54,124 bases of DNA. Origin: Aquidulcibacter sp. (lineage in GTDB: Bacteria > Pseudomonadota > Alphaproteobacteria > Caulobacterales > Aquidulcibacteraceae). Where the stretch lies: positions 1-54,124 of the forward strand of contig NZ_JADCBK010000035.1 of the NCBI RefSeq assembly GCF_020253525.1, written 5' to 3'. Positions 8,339-16,651 of the stretch are shown here, piece by piece. The position numbers and the translations under genes were made by a program. Numbering within the stretch: position 1 is the stretch's first letter; each line of letters starts with the position of its first letter. The notes under the pieces were generated by a model that saw nothing but the letters and a program-made list of their open reading frames with translations, was not told where the DNA came from and did not search any database.

Positions 8339-9011
8339 GGGCTGGCTTATCGCCACGCTTTGCCTCTGCCTCAGTGCATGCGCGAGTGTGGGCGGCATGC
8401 AACCCCGCACACCCGCAGAGGCCCTTATCGGCACTTGGAATAATCAAGCCCAAATCAAAGCCGCGCCAGCCGAACTCTTGCGCCCACCAGCAGCCGGAAA
8501 CCCCTATCCGTGGGTGGATGCGCAAAGCGCGCATTTCTTTGAGGTGAAGGCTCCAAAGATTGCCGGGCCGAAAGATCAGGCGATCTATCTCGTTTGGCGC
8601 AGTGGCGATGCCACCGGTCCCATTAGTCGGCAGCGTTTATGGGTGTTTCGCCCGCAAGAAGGCGGCAGAATGGTGATGGACTTTTACGCTTTCAAAACCC
8701 CAGAAGCCTTCGCAAACGCGCAACCCGGCACGGCTGCTTTCCAAAATGTGACCTTGGACGATTTGACCGCGTATGGGCCCGCCTGCAGCTTGCCGGTCAT
8801 CAAAACCGCGACGGGCTGGACGGCATCCATCCCTGCTAGCTGTTCCATCACGGCGCGCTCGGGCCGGAAGATGACCTTGTCTGCCGTGCTGACCTTGGAT
8901 GGCGAGCGTTTTAGCTATCAAGAACACGGACTGCTGGAATCGGGTGCTTATGCGTTTAAAGTGCCCGGTGGCCCCGCTTATCAATTCACCAAAAAAGGAC
9001 CTGCCTCATGA
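8331..9011 (+). CDS. CpcT/CpeT-like lipoprotein
   Basis: The 226-residue protein begins with a lipoprotein signal (CLCLSACAS, lipidated Cys about 17). The body resembles the CpcT/CpeT (DUF1001) family: LIGTWNNQAQ, PYPWVDAQSAHFFEV, IYLVWRSGD, GPISRQRLWVFR, MVMDFYAF and FSYQEHGLLESGAYAFKVPGG. Cyanobacterial members attach bilins to phycobiliproteins; heterotrophic members have no known job and are probably calycin-fold lipid or small-molecule binders. The assignment rests on remembered motifs and is moderate. The gene overlaps the glycosylase gene by eight bases and the NnrU gene by four. Confidence 0.65.
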   Translation: MRKGWLIATLCLCLSACASVGGMQPRTPAEALIGTWNNQAQIKAAPAELLRPPAAGNPYPWVDAQSAHFFEVKAPKIAGPKDQAIYLVWRSGDATGPISRQRLWVFRPQEGGRMVMDFYAFKTPEAFANAQPGTAAFQNVTLDDLTAYGPACSLPVIKTATGWTASIPASCSITARSGRKMTLSAVLTLDGERFSYQEHGLLESGAYAFKVPGGPAYQFTKKGPAS

Positions 9012-9568
9012 CCCTGCTGATCTTAGGACTCATCATCTTCTTGGGCGCGCATGCCTTTGTGCGGTTTCGCGGACCGCGAGATCAAATGGCCACCAAATTA
9101 GGTGCCCAGCCCTATCGCGGCGTGTTTTCGCTGATTAGTTTGGCGGGCTTTGTGCTGTTGATTTATGGCTATGGCCAATATCGCGCGGCTGGTATGATCC
9201 CGGTCTGGACGCCGCCGACTTTCCTCAGCCACATCACCCTCCTCCTCATGTTGCCGGTTATGATCCTTTTGGTTTCGGCCTACTCGCCCGGCAAGATTAA
9301 GGCCGCCGTCGTGCACCCCATGCTCGCCGCGGTCAAAATCTGGGCTTTGTCCCACCTTTTGGCCAATGGGGATTTAGGCTCTATGCTGCTATTTGGCAGC
9401 TTCTTTGCTTGGGCCTTGTTTGCCCGTATCCGCCTTGGCAAGGCCGAGCGTGTGAGCTTGCCGATGGGGACGGGCGACTGGATTGCCATCGGGGGTGGTG
9501 CGGCAATCTGGGTGGGCTTTATTGCGGGTCTGCACAAAGTGCTGATCGGCGTCAGTGTATTTGGCTAA
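9008..9568 (+). CDS. NnrU family membrane protein
   Basis: A 186-residue integral membrane protein with about six hydrophobic segments. The N-terminus has FLGAHAFVRFRGPRD and LGAQPYRGVFSLISLAGF, then HPMLAAVKIWALSHLLANGDLGSMLLFGSFFAWA, patterns of the NnrU family. NnrU was named in a denitrification cluster of Rhodobacter, but many members sit outside nitrogen metabolism, and it is related to NnrU/isoprenylcysteine methyltransferase-like membrane proteins. No denitrification genes are near, so I infer no such role here. The start overlaps the upstream stop by four bases (ATGA). Confidence 0.88.
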   Translation: MTLLILGLIIFLGAHAFVRFRGPRDQMATKLGAQPYRGVFSLISLAGFVLLIYGYGQYRAAGMIPVWTPPTFLSHITLLLMLPVMILLVSAYSPGKIKAAVVHPMLAAVKIWALSHLLANGDLGSMLLFGSFFAWALFARIRLGKAERVSLPMGTGDWIAIGGGAAIWVGFIAGLHKVLIGVSVFG

Positions 9569-9571
9569 GCC

Positions 9572-10501
9572 ATGCCAGCCCCAACAATCGACCCCAAAAC
9601 CATCTTTACACCAGAGGAATGGGCCAAGCTGCGCCAGCGCAATGACTGGATTGGCCTTGGCTTGGTGGCTCATGCATGGGTGGTAATTGGGTTGGCTGTT
9701 GCGCTATTTGCTTGGGCTCCAAACCCGCTGACTTGGCTGATCGCGGTTATGGTTGTGGGCGCGCGCCAATTGGGGCTTGCCATCCTGATGCATGAGGCCG
9801 CCCATGGTGGCCTCAGCACCAATCAAAAACTGAATGACTTTGTTGGTCACTTTTTATGTGGTGCACCCGTTGGTGCATCTCTGCATCGCTATCGGCCTTA
9901 TCACCTGTCGCACCACCGCAATACCCAGCAAAGCGACGATCCGGACCTGGGCCTTGCTGCCCATTTCCCGATCAGCAAGAAAAGCTATCAGCGTAAACTC
10001 ATCCGGGATTTAACCGGGCAAACCTTTTTCAAACAAACACTCAGACCTCTCTGGGGGTTTCTGCGTGCACCGGGTCAAGCAAGCCCAGAAGCCCGCTCAG
10101 CAGCCTTAACATTCTTGGGCGCACAGGCCGCTATCTTTGTAATTTTTGCCGCTGCTGGCCAAGCTTTTGCTTTCTTCGCCATTTGGATGGTTGCCCAAGC
10201 AAGCTGGTATCCTGCTGTCACGCGCTTGCGCAATATTGGCGAGCATGCCTGTGCCACACCAGACCCAAGCGACCCGTGGCGGCTGGCCCGCACCACTTAT
10301 GCCAATCCTTTAGAGCGTTTGCTGATTGCGCCCTATTGGGTCCATTTTCATGCCGAGCATCATTTATGGATGTACATCCCCTGCTATCGGCTGGAAGCCA
10401 CACATAGCCTTTTGAAACAGAAAGGCTTGACCGAAAAGATGGAGGTTAAACAAGGCTATCGCCAGATTTTAGAGCTTGCAACAGCGAAGCAAGCCCTTTG
10501 A
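9572..10501 (+). CDS. Membrane fatty acid desaturase
   Basis: A di-iron membrane desaturase/hydroxylase that oxidises an acyl chain or related hydrocarbon. The three histidine boxes are HEAAH (74-78), HLSHH (111-115) and HAEHH (260-264), with RNIGEHA (220-226) as an added conserved box. The order and spacing fit the rhizobitoxine-biosynthesis/carotenoid-ketolase-like branch of the FA_desaturase superfamily; exact substrate is not clear. Length is 309 residues with four main membrane spans. The start lies three bases after the NnrU stop, so it closes the ubiA operon, and it converges with a small lipoprotein gene two bases downstream. Confidence 0.88.
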   Translation: MPAPTIDPKTIFTPEEWAKLRQRNDWIGLGLVAHAWVVIGLAVALFAWAPNPLTWLIAVMVVGARQLGLAILMHEAAHGGLSTNQKLNDFVGHFLCGAPVGASLHRYRPYHLSHHRNTQQSDDPDLGLAAHFPISKKSYQRKLIRDLTGQTFFKQTLRPLWGFLRAPGQASPEARSAALTFLGAQAAIFVIFAAAGQAFAFFAIWMVAQASWYPAVTRLRNIGEHACATPDPSDPWRLARTTYANPLERLLIAPYWVHFHAEHHLWMYIPCYRLEATHSLLKQKGLTEKMEVKQGYRQILELATAKQAL

Positions 10502-10502
10502 C

Positions 10503-10697
10503 TTACGGCTCCAAACGGACGGGGACTGGGTTGGCTTCCAAAGCCGGCATCGCGCCGTAAGGCGATTGGGCAGTGCTGGGCATGTGGCGGTCGATTGCTG
10601 CATTGTCGGCCATATCCGCCGAAGATACGGTGCTGGTGGCGCAGCCAGAAAGGGCTAAGAGCGAAAAAGCGGTTAGGGCAACCAAATTAAGCTTCAT
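10503..10697 (-). CDS. Small lipoprotein, 64 residues
   Basis: From ATG 10697 the product is a lipoprotein: MKLNLVALTAFSLLALSGC with lipobox LSGC, then a short polar chain ending in PVPVRLEP. A GGGGGAAG Shine-Dalgarno sequence two bases before ATG supports this start over the in-frame upstream extension to 10784. The function is unknown. The leader and first residues (MKL-x-LVA) match the next lipoprotein gene on the same strand, suggesting duplication or shared control. Confidence 0.7.
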   Translation of the reverse strand: MKLNLVALTAFSLLALSGCATSTVSSADMADNAAIDRHMPSTAQSPYGAMPALEANPVPVRLEP

Positions 10698-10846
10698 AAC
10701 TTCCCCCATGACCTTAAACCAACGAACCCAAAAAAAGCCTATATCCCGCCGCCATGTTCGACCAGCACAACTTAAGCCACCCACAGAAGGCTAGGCAAAG
10801 ACCTAGACTTGTCAAGTATCAACTTAAATTTTTCAGGGCTGAATCA

Positions 10847-10884
10847 AAAGAAAAAGGCCCATTTCTGAGAGTGAAACAGGCCTT
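10847..10884 (-). terminator. Intrinsic terminator for the PEGA-like lipoprotein gene
   Basis: On the minus strand AAGGCC (10884-10879) pairs with GGCCTT (10859-10854) around a 19-base loop and is followed by TTTTCTTTT. It lies 24 bases beyond the stop of the gene at 10908-11327. Confidence 0.75.
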
Positions 10885-10907
10885 CATCTGCGATCTTTTA
10901 AATACAG

Positions 10908-11327
10908 TTAGCTGTTGGGCTGGCTCGCAGGCGCCGGCGCGCCTTCTGGCTCCAAGGTTACTTTCATGGGATTAGGTACCAAATCCAGCATGGCTCCTGA
11001 ACTGGCGTCCACGCCTGCCCCAATCAGGCCGCCGACAAGAACATTGCCCGCCATTGCCGCCCCACCAGCACCGGCAACTTTTGTAACCACCGAACCCGTG
11101 TAGGTCTTGTAACCAGGCTTTGTAACCGTAACCGTAAACTCAGATTTGCGTGGCATTTTAAATGTGCAAGGCGTGGCCAAGCAGCCATAGCCATTGGTGG
11201 TCGAAACCGTTGCACCAGACGGCATGGTTTCGATGGTGAATGTGGTGTTCGTACCCCGCGTTATTGTCGCGCAGCCAGACAGCGCCATTGCGGAAATTGC
11301 AACAGCAGCAACTAATTTTAACTTCAT
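10908..11327 (-). CDS. PEGA-like lipoprotein, 139 residues
   Basis: ATG 11327 gives a lipoprotein signal MKLKLVAAVAISAMALSGC. Residues about 30-80 resemble a PEGA domain: TFTIETMPSGATVSTTNG, TPCTFKMPRK and FTVTVTKPGYKTYTGSV, an all-beta surface domain. A glycine/alanine-rich hydrophobic stretch (AGGAAMAGNVLVGGLIGAGVD) and a proline-rich tail follow. A GGGGGAAAG Shine-Dalgarno sequence precedes the ATG, so the in-frame upstream codons to 11399 are rejected. A role in envelope structure is inference. A terminator follows. Confidence 0.8.
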   Translation of the reverse strand: MKLKLVAAVAISAMALSGCATITRGTNTTFTIETMPSGATVSTTNGYGCLATPCTFKMPRKSEFTVTVTKPGYKTYTGSVVTKVAGAGGAAMAGNVLVGGLIGAGVDASSGAMLDLVPNPMKVTLEPEGAPAPASQPNS

Positions 11328-11460
11328 ACTTTCCCCCAAAAAATCAAGCAAAACAGGAAAAATCTGGTTTGAAAATCTATCGCAAGCCCCCAATCCCATT
11401 TAGTTTTGCTTATTCAACACAACTTACGATATGAGGCTCAAGCTAAACACCGGCTCACCC

Positions 11461-11490
11461 TTGTCAATCACGGCAGGTGCAGATTGTTAT
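11461..11490 (+). promoter_or_regulatory. Possible sigma-70-type promoter
   Basis: TTGTCA (11461-11466) and TGTTAT (11485-11490) are separated by 18 bases and lie 45 bases before the start of the methyltransferase gene, in the 208-bp gap between divergent genes. This is a match by eye only. Confidence 0.35.
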
Positions 11491-11535
11491 CATTAGTAAA
11501 GATTGCCTGTGGTCGCAGCTTAAACAAAAAGATAA

Positions 11536-12189
11536 ATGGTCATGAAATTGGATAGCTATACGTCTTTTATTGTCGACAATACGCGCCAATTAAAGCCACC
11601 ACATTGCCCAGAGATAACCCTACATTTGGCTGATAAAGCCGTTGCTTTATGGCAATTGACCGCAGATGAGTTGGATCAACAAGGCCTGCCTTTGCCATTT
11701 TGGGCCTTTGCTTGGGCGGGTGGGCAGGCGTTAGCCCGCTATCTTCTGGACAATTCAGCGATCGTTGCTGGCAAGTCAGTCTATGATTTGGCATCTGGCT
11801 CTGGTCTTGTCGGCATTGCGGCGAAATTGGCGGGCGCAGACCAAGTAGTCGCGGTTGATATTGATCCTTTTGCCATTGCTGCCATCACCCTCAATGCCGC
11901 CAGTAACGGCGTCGAACTTGCAACCCATCAGGGCAATATAATAGGCCAAGATCTGCAGGCAGACGTATTGCTGGTCGGCGACCTTTTTTATGAGCGCGAG
12001 ATCGCCGAGCCATTATTTGCGTGGCTTCAGCAGTGCCAAGAAAGAGGTGTTCTTGTCCTGATCGGTGATCCCGGTCGAACCTATTTGCCTAAGGATAAGC
12101 TCCAAGAGCTCGCCTGCTACCAAATCGAAGTCTCACGCGAATTGGAAGACCAAGACATCAAAGTGACTCGCGTTTGGGGTCTTGCTTGA
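11536..12189 (+). CDS. ETFB lysine methyltransferase-like class I SAM methyltransferase
   Basis: A 217-residue cytoplasmic methyltransferase. PFWAFAWAGGQALARY (54-69) precedes the SAM-binding loop YDLASGSGLVG (83-93), acidic VAVDID (106-111) and the post-II motif GDLFYE (148-153). This layout, with a D-x-F-Y-E-like motif, is that of the METTL20/ETFB-lysine methyltransferase group, which in alphaproteobacteria methylates electron transfer flavoprotein beta. It is also annotated as a ribosomal L11 methyltransferase relative. No etf genes are nearby. ATG 11536 and 11542 are both possible starts; neither has a strong ribosome site. Confidence 0.75.
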   Translation: MVMKLDSYTSFIVDNTRQLKPPHCPEITLHLADKAVALWQLTADELDQQGLPLPFWAFAWAGGQALARYLLDNSAIVAGKSVYDLASGSGLVGIAAKLAGADQVVAVDIDPFAIAAITLNAASNGVELATHQGNIIGQDLQADVLLVGDLFYEREIAEPLFAWLQQCQERGVLVLIGDPGRTYLPKDKLQELACYQIEVSRELEDQDIKVTRVWGLA

Positions 12190-12281
12190 CCCACGCCCGA
12201 TTGTTCGATTGAAGAGGTCCAAATTCAGCCTATGTGATGGTCAAAACATCCAAAGCGCGAAACCACTAAGAAGGACGTGAC

Positions 12282-13148
12282 ATGAGACATTGGTTTGCTG
12301 CCATTCTGGCACTTTGCAGCCTAAGCGCCTGCTCTGGGCCACAGGTGCTCAACCTCGTGGCACAAACGCCGGGGCCCGTTCAGCAAGATATCAGCTATGG
12401 CCCACTGCCGCGCCATATGTTGGATATTTATTCGCCAAAGGTCATGCAGGCCGACACCCCGGTTCTGGTGTTTTATCACGGCGGGTCTTGGCAATATGGT
12501 TCAAAGGATGACTATAAGTTCTTAGGATCTGCCTTTGCGGCGCGCGGCATCCAAACCGTCGTCGTCAATTATCGCTTGCATCCAGAAGTGATTTTCCCGG
12601 CCTTTGTCGAAGATGGTGCCAAGGCACTTGCCTTTACGCAAAAGTCGATTGCGAAGGGGCGGCCGGTGTTCATTGCTGGCCACTCCGCTGGTGCCCATAT
12701 TGCCGCGATGATCGCGCTGGATCCTCAATTTCTCGCAGCCGAGGGAACCACGATTTGTGATGCGGCCAAGGGCGTGATTGGCATTGCCGGGCCTTACGAT
12801 TTCACCCCTGTCGAACCGGTCTTTAAACGTATTTTCCCAGCCGAAATTCTACCCAGCACTAAGCCTATCACTTATGCCGCCACGAAAGCCCCGCCCATGT
12901 TATTGCTCCATGGCACCAAAGACAAAACAGTGGACCCAAAGCGCAGCGAGCAATTGGCGGCTGCCTTGGCGGAGCATAAAAATCTGGCTTATGTGAAGCT
13001 CTATCCCGGGGTCGAACACCTCTATATTCTTGGCGCAATTTCGCCAGTGGTACGGCGCAGCGCCCCAACTTTGGCCGACACGGTGAATTTCATCCAAGAC
13101 CAAAAGGCCGCTGGCTATCCCGGCTGCGCCAGTCAGGTCAAAAGCTAA
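12282..13148 (+). CDS. Alpha/beta hydrolase lipoprotein (esterase)
   Basis: A 288-residue envelope-anchored esterase. A lipoprotein signal ends LSAC (Cys17). The oxyanion HGG (66-68) and nucleophile elbow GHSAG (Ser135) are seen; Asp in HGTKDKTVD and His in GVEHLYILG complete a likely catalytic triad. The pattern is that of the hormone-sensitive-lipase/BD-FAE branch of esterases and kynurenine-formamidase-like enzymes. The substrate is unknown. AAGGA lies seven bases before ATG 12282. Its stop overlaps the start of the DUF2237 gene by one base (TAATG), so the two and the GNAT gene are likely one operon. Confidence 0.9.
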   Translation: MRHWFAAILALCSLSACSGPQVLNLVAQTPGPVQQDISYGPLPRHMLDIYSPKVMQADTPVLVFYHGGSWQYGSKDDYKFLGSAFAARGIQTVVVNYRLHPEVIFPAFVEDGAKALAFTQKSIAKGRPVFIAGHSAGAHIAAMIALDPQFLAAEGTTICDAAKGVIGIAGPYDFTPVEPVFKRIFPAEILPSTKPITYAATKAPPMLLLHGTKDKTVDPKRSEQLAAALAEHKNLAYVKLYPGVEHLYILGAISPVVRRSAPTLADTVNFIQDQKAAGYPGCASQVKS

Positions 13149-13528
13149 TGCGGCGCTTTGATCCTTCTGCCCGCAATGTCTTGGGCGGACCACTTGAAGT
13201 CTGCTCGATGAACCCGCTAACTGGCTGGTTCAGGAATGGCTGTTGTGAGACCGAAGGCTTAGACCATGGCACCCATGTCGTCTGCGCCGTCGTGACCAAG
13301 GCCTTTTTGGCCCATCAATTGCGCGAAGGAAATGATCTAATAACACCGCGCCCGGAATACAGGTTTGCGGGTCTTAAACCCGGCGATCACTGGTGCGTCT
13401 GCCTCACCCGTTGGAAAGATGCGCTGGATGCGGGCTGTGCACCACCGATCATACTGGAAGCGACACATGAAGAGGCTTTAGTTGTTGTGCCGCTAGAAAC
13501 CCTCAAATCCTATGCGGCGGAGGCCTAA
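13148..13528 (+). CDS. DUF2237 family protein
   Basis: The 126-residue protein matches DUF2237 throughout: NVLGGPLEVCSMNPLTGW, FRNGCCETEGLDHGTHVVCA, GNDLITPRPEYRFAGLKPGD, HWCVCLTRWKDA and APPIILEATHEEAL. Conserved Cys residues in CCET, VVCA and WCVC suggest a structural or metal-binding role, which is not established. It is probably cytoplasmic. It starts one base inside the esterase stop and ends five bases before the GNAT gene. Confidence 0.92.
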   Translation: MRRFDPSARNVLGGPLEVCSMNPLTGWFRNGCCETEGLDHGTHVVCAVVTKAFLAHQLREGNDLITPRPEYRFAGLKPGDHWCVCLTRWKDALDAGCAPPIILEATHEEALVVVPLETLKSYAAEA

Positions 13529-13533
13529 AGCGC

Positions 13534-13842
13534 ATGACGCAGATTTCCGAGCCGGTTTTTGAAGACTTGGGTTTAGGCCGGGGCCGCCTTACCCTTGTTG
13601 GCGACACGGCTGCTGGCGCTCACTTGTGCGAAATTACTTGGTATCACCGCCCCGATGGCACACGGGTATTGGACCACACCTTTGTTCCACCCGCACTCAA
13701 TGGGCAAGGCTTGGCTGCCATCCTGACGGAGGCAGCCCTTAAGCTTGCGAGAAAAGATCAGGTCCGCATCCTGCCGCACTGTTCTTATGTGGCACGTTGG
13801 ATAGATCGCCACCCAGAATGGCAAGGATTGGTGGCGACGTAG
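13534..13842 (+). CDS. Small GNAT N-acetyltransferase, YjdJ/NATD1-like
   Basis: At 102 residues this is the short GNAT form. The acetyl-CoA loop region is NGQGLAAILTEAALKLARK, followed by RILPHCSYVARWIDRHPEW, the C-terminal signature of the YjdJ/NATD1 group. The acetylated substrate is not known. It is the last gene of the esterase/DUF2237 operon and abuts a convergent kinase-like gene with no gap. Confidence 0.88.
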   Translation: MTQISEPVFEDLGLGRGRLTLVGDTAAGAHLCEITWYHRPDGTRVLDHTFVPPALNGQGLAAILTEAALKLARKDQVRILPHCSYVARWIDRHPEWQGLVAT

Positions 13843-14349
13843 TCAGGCACCCACAAACCGACCATTTAGCGCCGCCATCTCAGCTGGATCGGGCAACTCC
13901 CACATCGTCTCAACAAAGTCGAACATGGAACGATCAACCTCCATCGCATAGGTTTCACCCTTCGTGGCATTGCGGGCTTGAACCCGCGCCCAACGGGTAT
14001 CAACCGGCACGTCCAGAACATGCAGGATCACAGGAGCATTCGCTTGCTTGGCGAGATCGGCAAATTTTTGCCGATGCGCTGCTTTGGTGAACCCTAAGTC
14101 TAGGATAACGGGAACGCCAATCGAGACAGCCTGTTTTGCTGTTTCAAAAATCATGGCCTCACATCGATCAATGCGCGCCATCGTCCAATCAAACTCAATG
14201 GGCTGTGGGCTATCCTGCCAAAACAAGGTCACCATCCACTGATCAATAGCAAAGTGGAGACCACCAAGATCATGCGCTAAGGTCTGCGCATAGGTCGACT
14301 TGCCTGCCCCAGTCGAACCGCAGATCAAATGAAATGCTGCCTCTGCCAC
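13843..14349 (-). CDS. P-loop kinase-like ATPase (AAA_33/zeta-like)
   Basis: A 168-residue nucleotide-binding protein with Walker A GSTGAGKST (11-19), FAIDQWM after strand 2, VILDLGFTKAAHRQKF (Walker-B-like) and a C-terminal lid with RVQARN. This is the AAA_33/shikimate-kinase-like fold that also includes zeta toxins and RNA or sugar kinases. The substrate is unknown. It follows the DUF2239 gene with five bases between, so they are a pair. No antitoxin-like epsilon gene is seen, so a zeta toxin call is not made. Confidence 0.82.
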   Translation of the reverse strand: MAEAAFHLICGSTGAGKSTYAQTLAHDLGGLHFAIDQWMVTLFWQDSPQPIEFDWTMARIDRCEAMIFETAKQAVSIGVPVILDLGFTKAAHRQKFADLAKQANAPVILHVLDVPVDTRWARVQARNATKGETYAMEVDRSMFDFVETMWELPDPAEMAALNGRFVGA

Positions 14350-14354
14350 GATGC

Positions 14355-14933
14355 CTACTCCTCGTTTAGAAATGCCTGATGGCTGAGGTGGTGAAGATGG
14401 GCCTGTACATCATGTGGCCAGCACGCAATCAAGGACAAAAAGCGTACTTTTTGGCCGGCAAATAAAGCCCGCGACACTTCATCATAATTTGGTTCATTCC
14501 CCGCCACTGCGGCCATAAACCGATAGAGCGCCTCGCGTCCTTCGTTCAGCGCATTCGCCCCTTCTGTCTCGCGACGAGCCGCCTCAACCAATTTTCGCAA
14601 CGTCACACTTGCCCCGCCCGGCTGCCGGGCCAGCCAGTCCCAATGACGCGGCAAAAGTGTTACTTCGCGCGCAGCAACCCCCAATTTGGGTCGCCCTACC
14701 TTTCGCCCTGAAGCAAATTCAGCCGGTTGCAGACGCGCAACGACATCAGCGAGGCTGCCGCGCAAATCGAGTTCAATCGGCTGGCTGGTGTCGCGATGAA
14801 ACACCAAGATGGAAAGAGTTGGATCCTGATCCAACTTTTGTTTGACGCTTGCCGCCACCTCACGCAGCGCACCAAAGGCCAATAGCTGCGGGCCTGCAAA
14901 GGCAATAGCGGGTAAATCCTCTTGATAGGTCAT
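14355..14933 (-). CDS. DUF2239 family protein
   Basis: A 192-residue protein with the DUF2239 core [20 protein letters not shown] followed by [21 protein letters not shown]. The GRPKLG and repressor-like arrangement and conserved basic helix invite a DNA-binding guess, but no function is established. The N-terminal half holds a beta-rich region ([19 protein letters not shown]). A GGAG Shine-Dalgarno sequence lies six bases before ATG 14933. It is divergent from ubiD and pairs with the kinase-like gene. Repeats of TATCC/GGATA lie directly upstream. Confidence 0.85.
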   Translation of the reverse strand: MTYQEDLPAIAFAGPQLLAFGALREVAASVKQKLDQDPTLSILVFHRDTSQPIELDLRGSLADVVARLQPAEFASGRKVGRPKLGVAAREVTLLPRHWDWLARQPGGASVTLRKLVEAARRETEGANALNEGREALYRFMAAVAGNEPNYDEVSRALFAGQKVRFLSLIACWPHDVQAHLHHLSHQAFLNEE

Positions 14934-14955
14934 ATTTAGCTCCGGTGAGTTATTA

Positions 14956-15000
14956 TTATCCGGATAAAATTATCCCAGGTCAATATCACCCGGATAAAAT
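14956..15000. promoter_or_regulatory. Candidate operator: TATCC/GGATA repeats between DUF2239 and ubiD
   Basis: TTATCCGGATAA (14956-14967) is a perfect 12-bp palindrome. A second TATCC (14971-14975) and GGATA (14992-14996) form another inverted pair with 16 bases between, and CGGATAAAAT occurs twice (14961-14970, 14991-15000). The palindrome lies 23 bases upstream of the DUF2239 start. The layout suggests protein binding that controls DUF2239 and perhaps ubiD. The regulator is unknown; autoregulation by DUF2239 is speculation. Confidence 0.5.
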
Positions 15001-15007
15001 AAAACAC

Positions 15008-15083
15008 CAGTCACATCCTGTGCACTGTCACGTGACTGAAAACAGGGATGACCTGACCCCTGCCTCGGACTACATGAGGTCAG
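15008..15083 (+). promoter_or_regulatory. Inverted repeats in the ubiD leader
   Basis: CAGTCAC (15008-15014) pairs with GTGACTG (15032-15038) around 17 bases. CTGACC (15053-15058) pairs with GGTCAG (15078-15083) around 19 bases, and the second ends two bases before the GGAGG of ubiD. Either could be a protein site or a leader hairpin affecting ribosome access. Neither has a T tract. Confidence 0.35.
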
Positions 15084-15094
15084 ACGGAGGACAC

Positions 15095-16636
15095 ATGGCC
15101 TATAAAAGCATGCGCGAGTTCATGGTGCGGTTGGAGAGCGAGCAAAAACTGGTGCGCGTGCGCGAGCCGGTCTCGACGGTCTTGGAGATGACGGAGATTC
15201 AGACGCGCCTCCTCGCTACCGGTGGGCCAGCAACCCTGTATGAGCATGCTATCATGGCCGATGGGTCGAAATCGAGCATGCCAGTGCTCACCAATTTGTT
15301 TGGTACGGTGGAGCGGGTTGCGATGGGCGTCACCATGGACGGTAAAGACCGCCGCACCGCGCAGGACCTGCGCGAAGTGGGCGAACTTTTGGCCTTCCTG
15401 CGCCAGCCAGAGCCGCCACGGGGCCTGAAAGAAGCCTTTGATCTGTTGCCGCTTGCAAAGACAGTCATGCAAATGCGGCCAAACACCATTTCGGGCGGAG
15501 TCTTTGCGAAAGCACCTTGCCAAGAAGTCGTTTGGGAAGGGGCAGACATAGATCTGTCACGGCTGCCCATTCAAAGCTGCTGGCCAGGTGAACCCGCACC
15601 TTTGATCACTTGGCCCCTCATCGTCACCAAGGGTCCAAGCGACAAGCGGCAAGATAATTATAACCTCGGCATTTATCGTATGCAGCAATTGGGCAAGGAT
15701 CGCGCCATCATGCGCTGGCTCGCCCATCGTGGTGGCGCACAACATTATAAGCGCTGGAAGGATACCAAGCCCGAACCTTTGCCTGCGGCCGTCGTCATTG
15801 GCGCAGACCCCGGCACGATTCTCGCTGCGGTCACCCCCGTACCCGACACTTTGAGCGAATATCAGTTCGCGGGCCTGATGCGCGGCCGTAAGCTCGACCT
15901 AGTCCCCTGCAAGACCATCCCGATTGAAGTGCCGGCAGAAGCTGAAATCATCATTGAAGGCCATGTGCTCTTGGATGAATTCGCCGATGAAGGCCCCTAT
16001 GGCGACCACACCGGCTATTATAATTCGGTCGAGAAGTTCCCGATTTTCCAAGTCTCGTGCATCACCATGCGCAAGGATCCGATCTATTTATCGACCTTTA
16101 CAGGTCGTCCGCCTGACGAGCCTTCTGTCTTGGGCGAGGCCTTGAACGAGGTGTTCATCCCCCTCCTCCAACAGCAATTTCCTGAAATCACAGACTTTTG
16201 GTTACCACCCGAGGGCTGCTCTTACCGCATTGCCGTCATCTCGATGAAGAAGGCCTATCCGGGCCATGCCAAGCGGGTGATGATGGGCGCTTGGTCCTTC
16301 TTGCGCCAATTCATGTATACCAAATGGATCATTGTGGTCGATGACGATATTAATGCACGCGACTGGAAGGATGTGATGTGGGCGGTCTCAACCCGCATGG
16401 ATCCGGCGCGCGATATCACCCTCGTTGACCGCACGCCAATCGACTATCTGGACTTTGCAAGCCCAGAGAGCGGTCTTGGCTCTAAGATCGGTCTCGATGC
16501 GACCAACAAAATTCATCCTGAAACCCACCGCGAATGGGGCGAAGAAATCCGGATGGATAAAAAGGTCATTGATGCTGTGACCGAGAAATGGGGCCGCTTG
16601 GGTCTGCCGGGAGACGGCAAGCCAATCTGGAAATAG
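15095..16636 (+). CDS. ubiD: 4-hydroxy-3-polyprenylbenzoate decarboxylase
   Basis: UbiD removes the carboxyl group from prenylated 4-hydroxybenzoate in ubiquinone synthesis, using prenylated FMN supplied by UbiX, which is not in this window. ATG 15095 follows GGAGG by four bases and gives 513 residues, close to the E. coli length; the open frame extends upstream to 14945 but that part has no family character. [10 protein letters not shown] (188-197) and HRGGAQHY (211-218) form the metal/prFMN site region. [16 protein letters not shown] supplies conserved acidic residues, and [16 protein letters not shown] is the oligomer-core motif. Confidence 0.95.
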   Translation: MAYKSMREFMVRLESEQKLVRVREPVSTVLEMTEIQTRLLATGGPATLYEHAIMADGSKSSMPVLTNLFGTVERVAMGVTMDGKDRRTAQDLREVGELLAFLRQPEPPRGLKEAFDLLPLAKTVMQMRPNTISGGVFAKAPCQEVVWEGADIDLSRLPIQSCWPGEPAPLITWPLIVTKGPSDKRQDNYNLGIYRMQQLGKDRAIMRWLAHRGGAQHYKRWKDTKPEPLPAAVVIGADPGTILAAVTPVPDTLSEYQFAGLMRGRKLDLVPCKTIPIEVPAEAEIIIEGHVLLDEFADEGPYGDHTGYYNSVEKFPIFQVSCITMRKDPIYLSTFTGRPPDEPSVLGEALNEVFIPLLQQQFPEITDFWLPPEGCSYRIAVISMKKAYPGHAKRVMMGAWSFLRQFMYTKWIIVVDDDINARDWKDVMWAVSTRMDPARDITLVDRTPIDYLDFASPESGLGSKIGLDATNKIHPETHREWGEEIRMDKKVIDAVTEKWGRLGLPGDGKPIWK

Positions 16637-16651
16637 TTCGGTCTGGTGCGC

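Noticed and set aside
13843-14933. Toxin-antitoxin module made of the kinase and DUF2239
   Set aside because: The Walker motif and operator-like repeats are suggestive, but no zeta-toxin signature or antitoxin fold is seen.
14945-15094. ubiD N-terminal extension (50 codons)
   Set aside because: The extension runs through the repeat-rich region, lacks family character, and ATG 15095 follows a good GGAGG.
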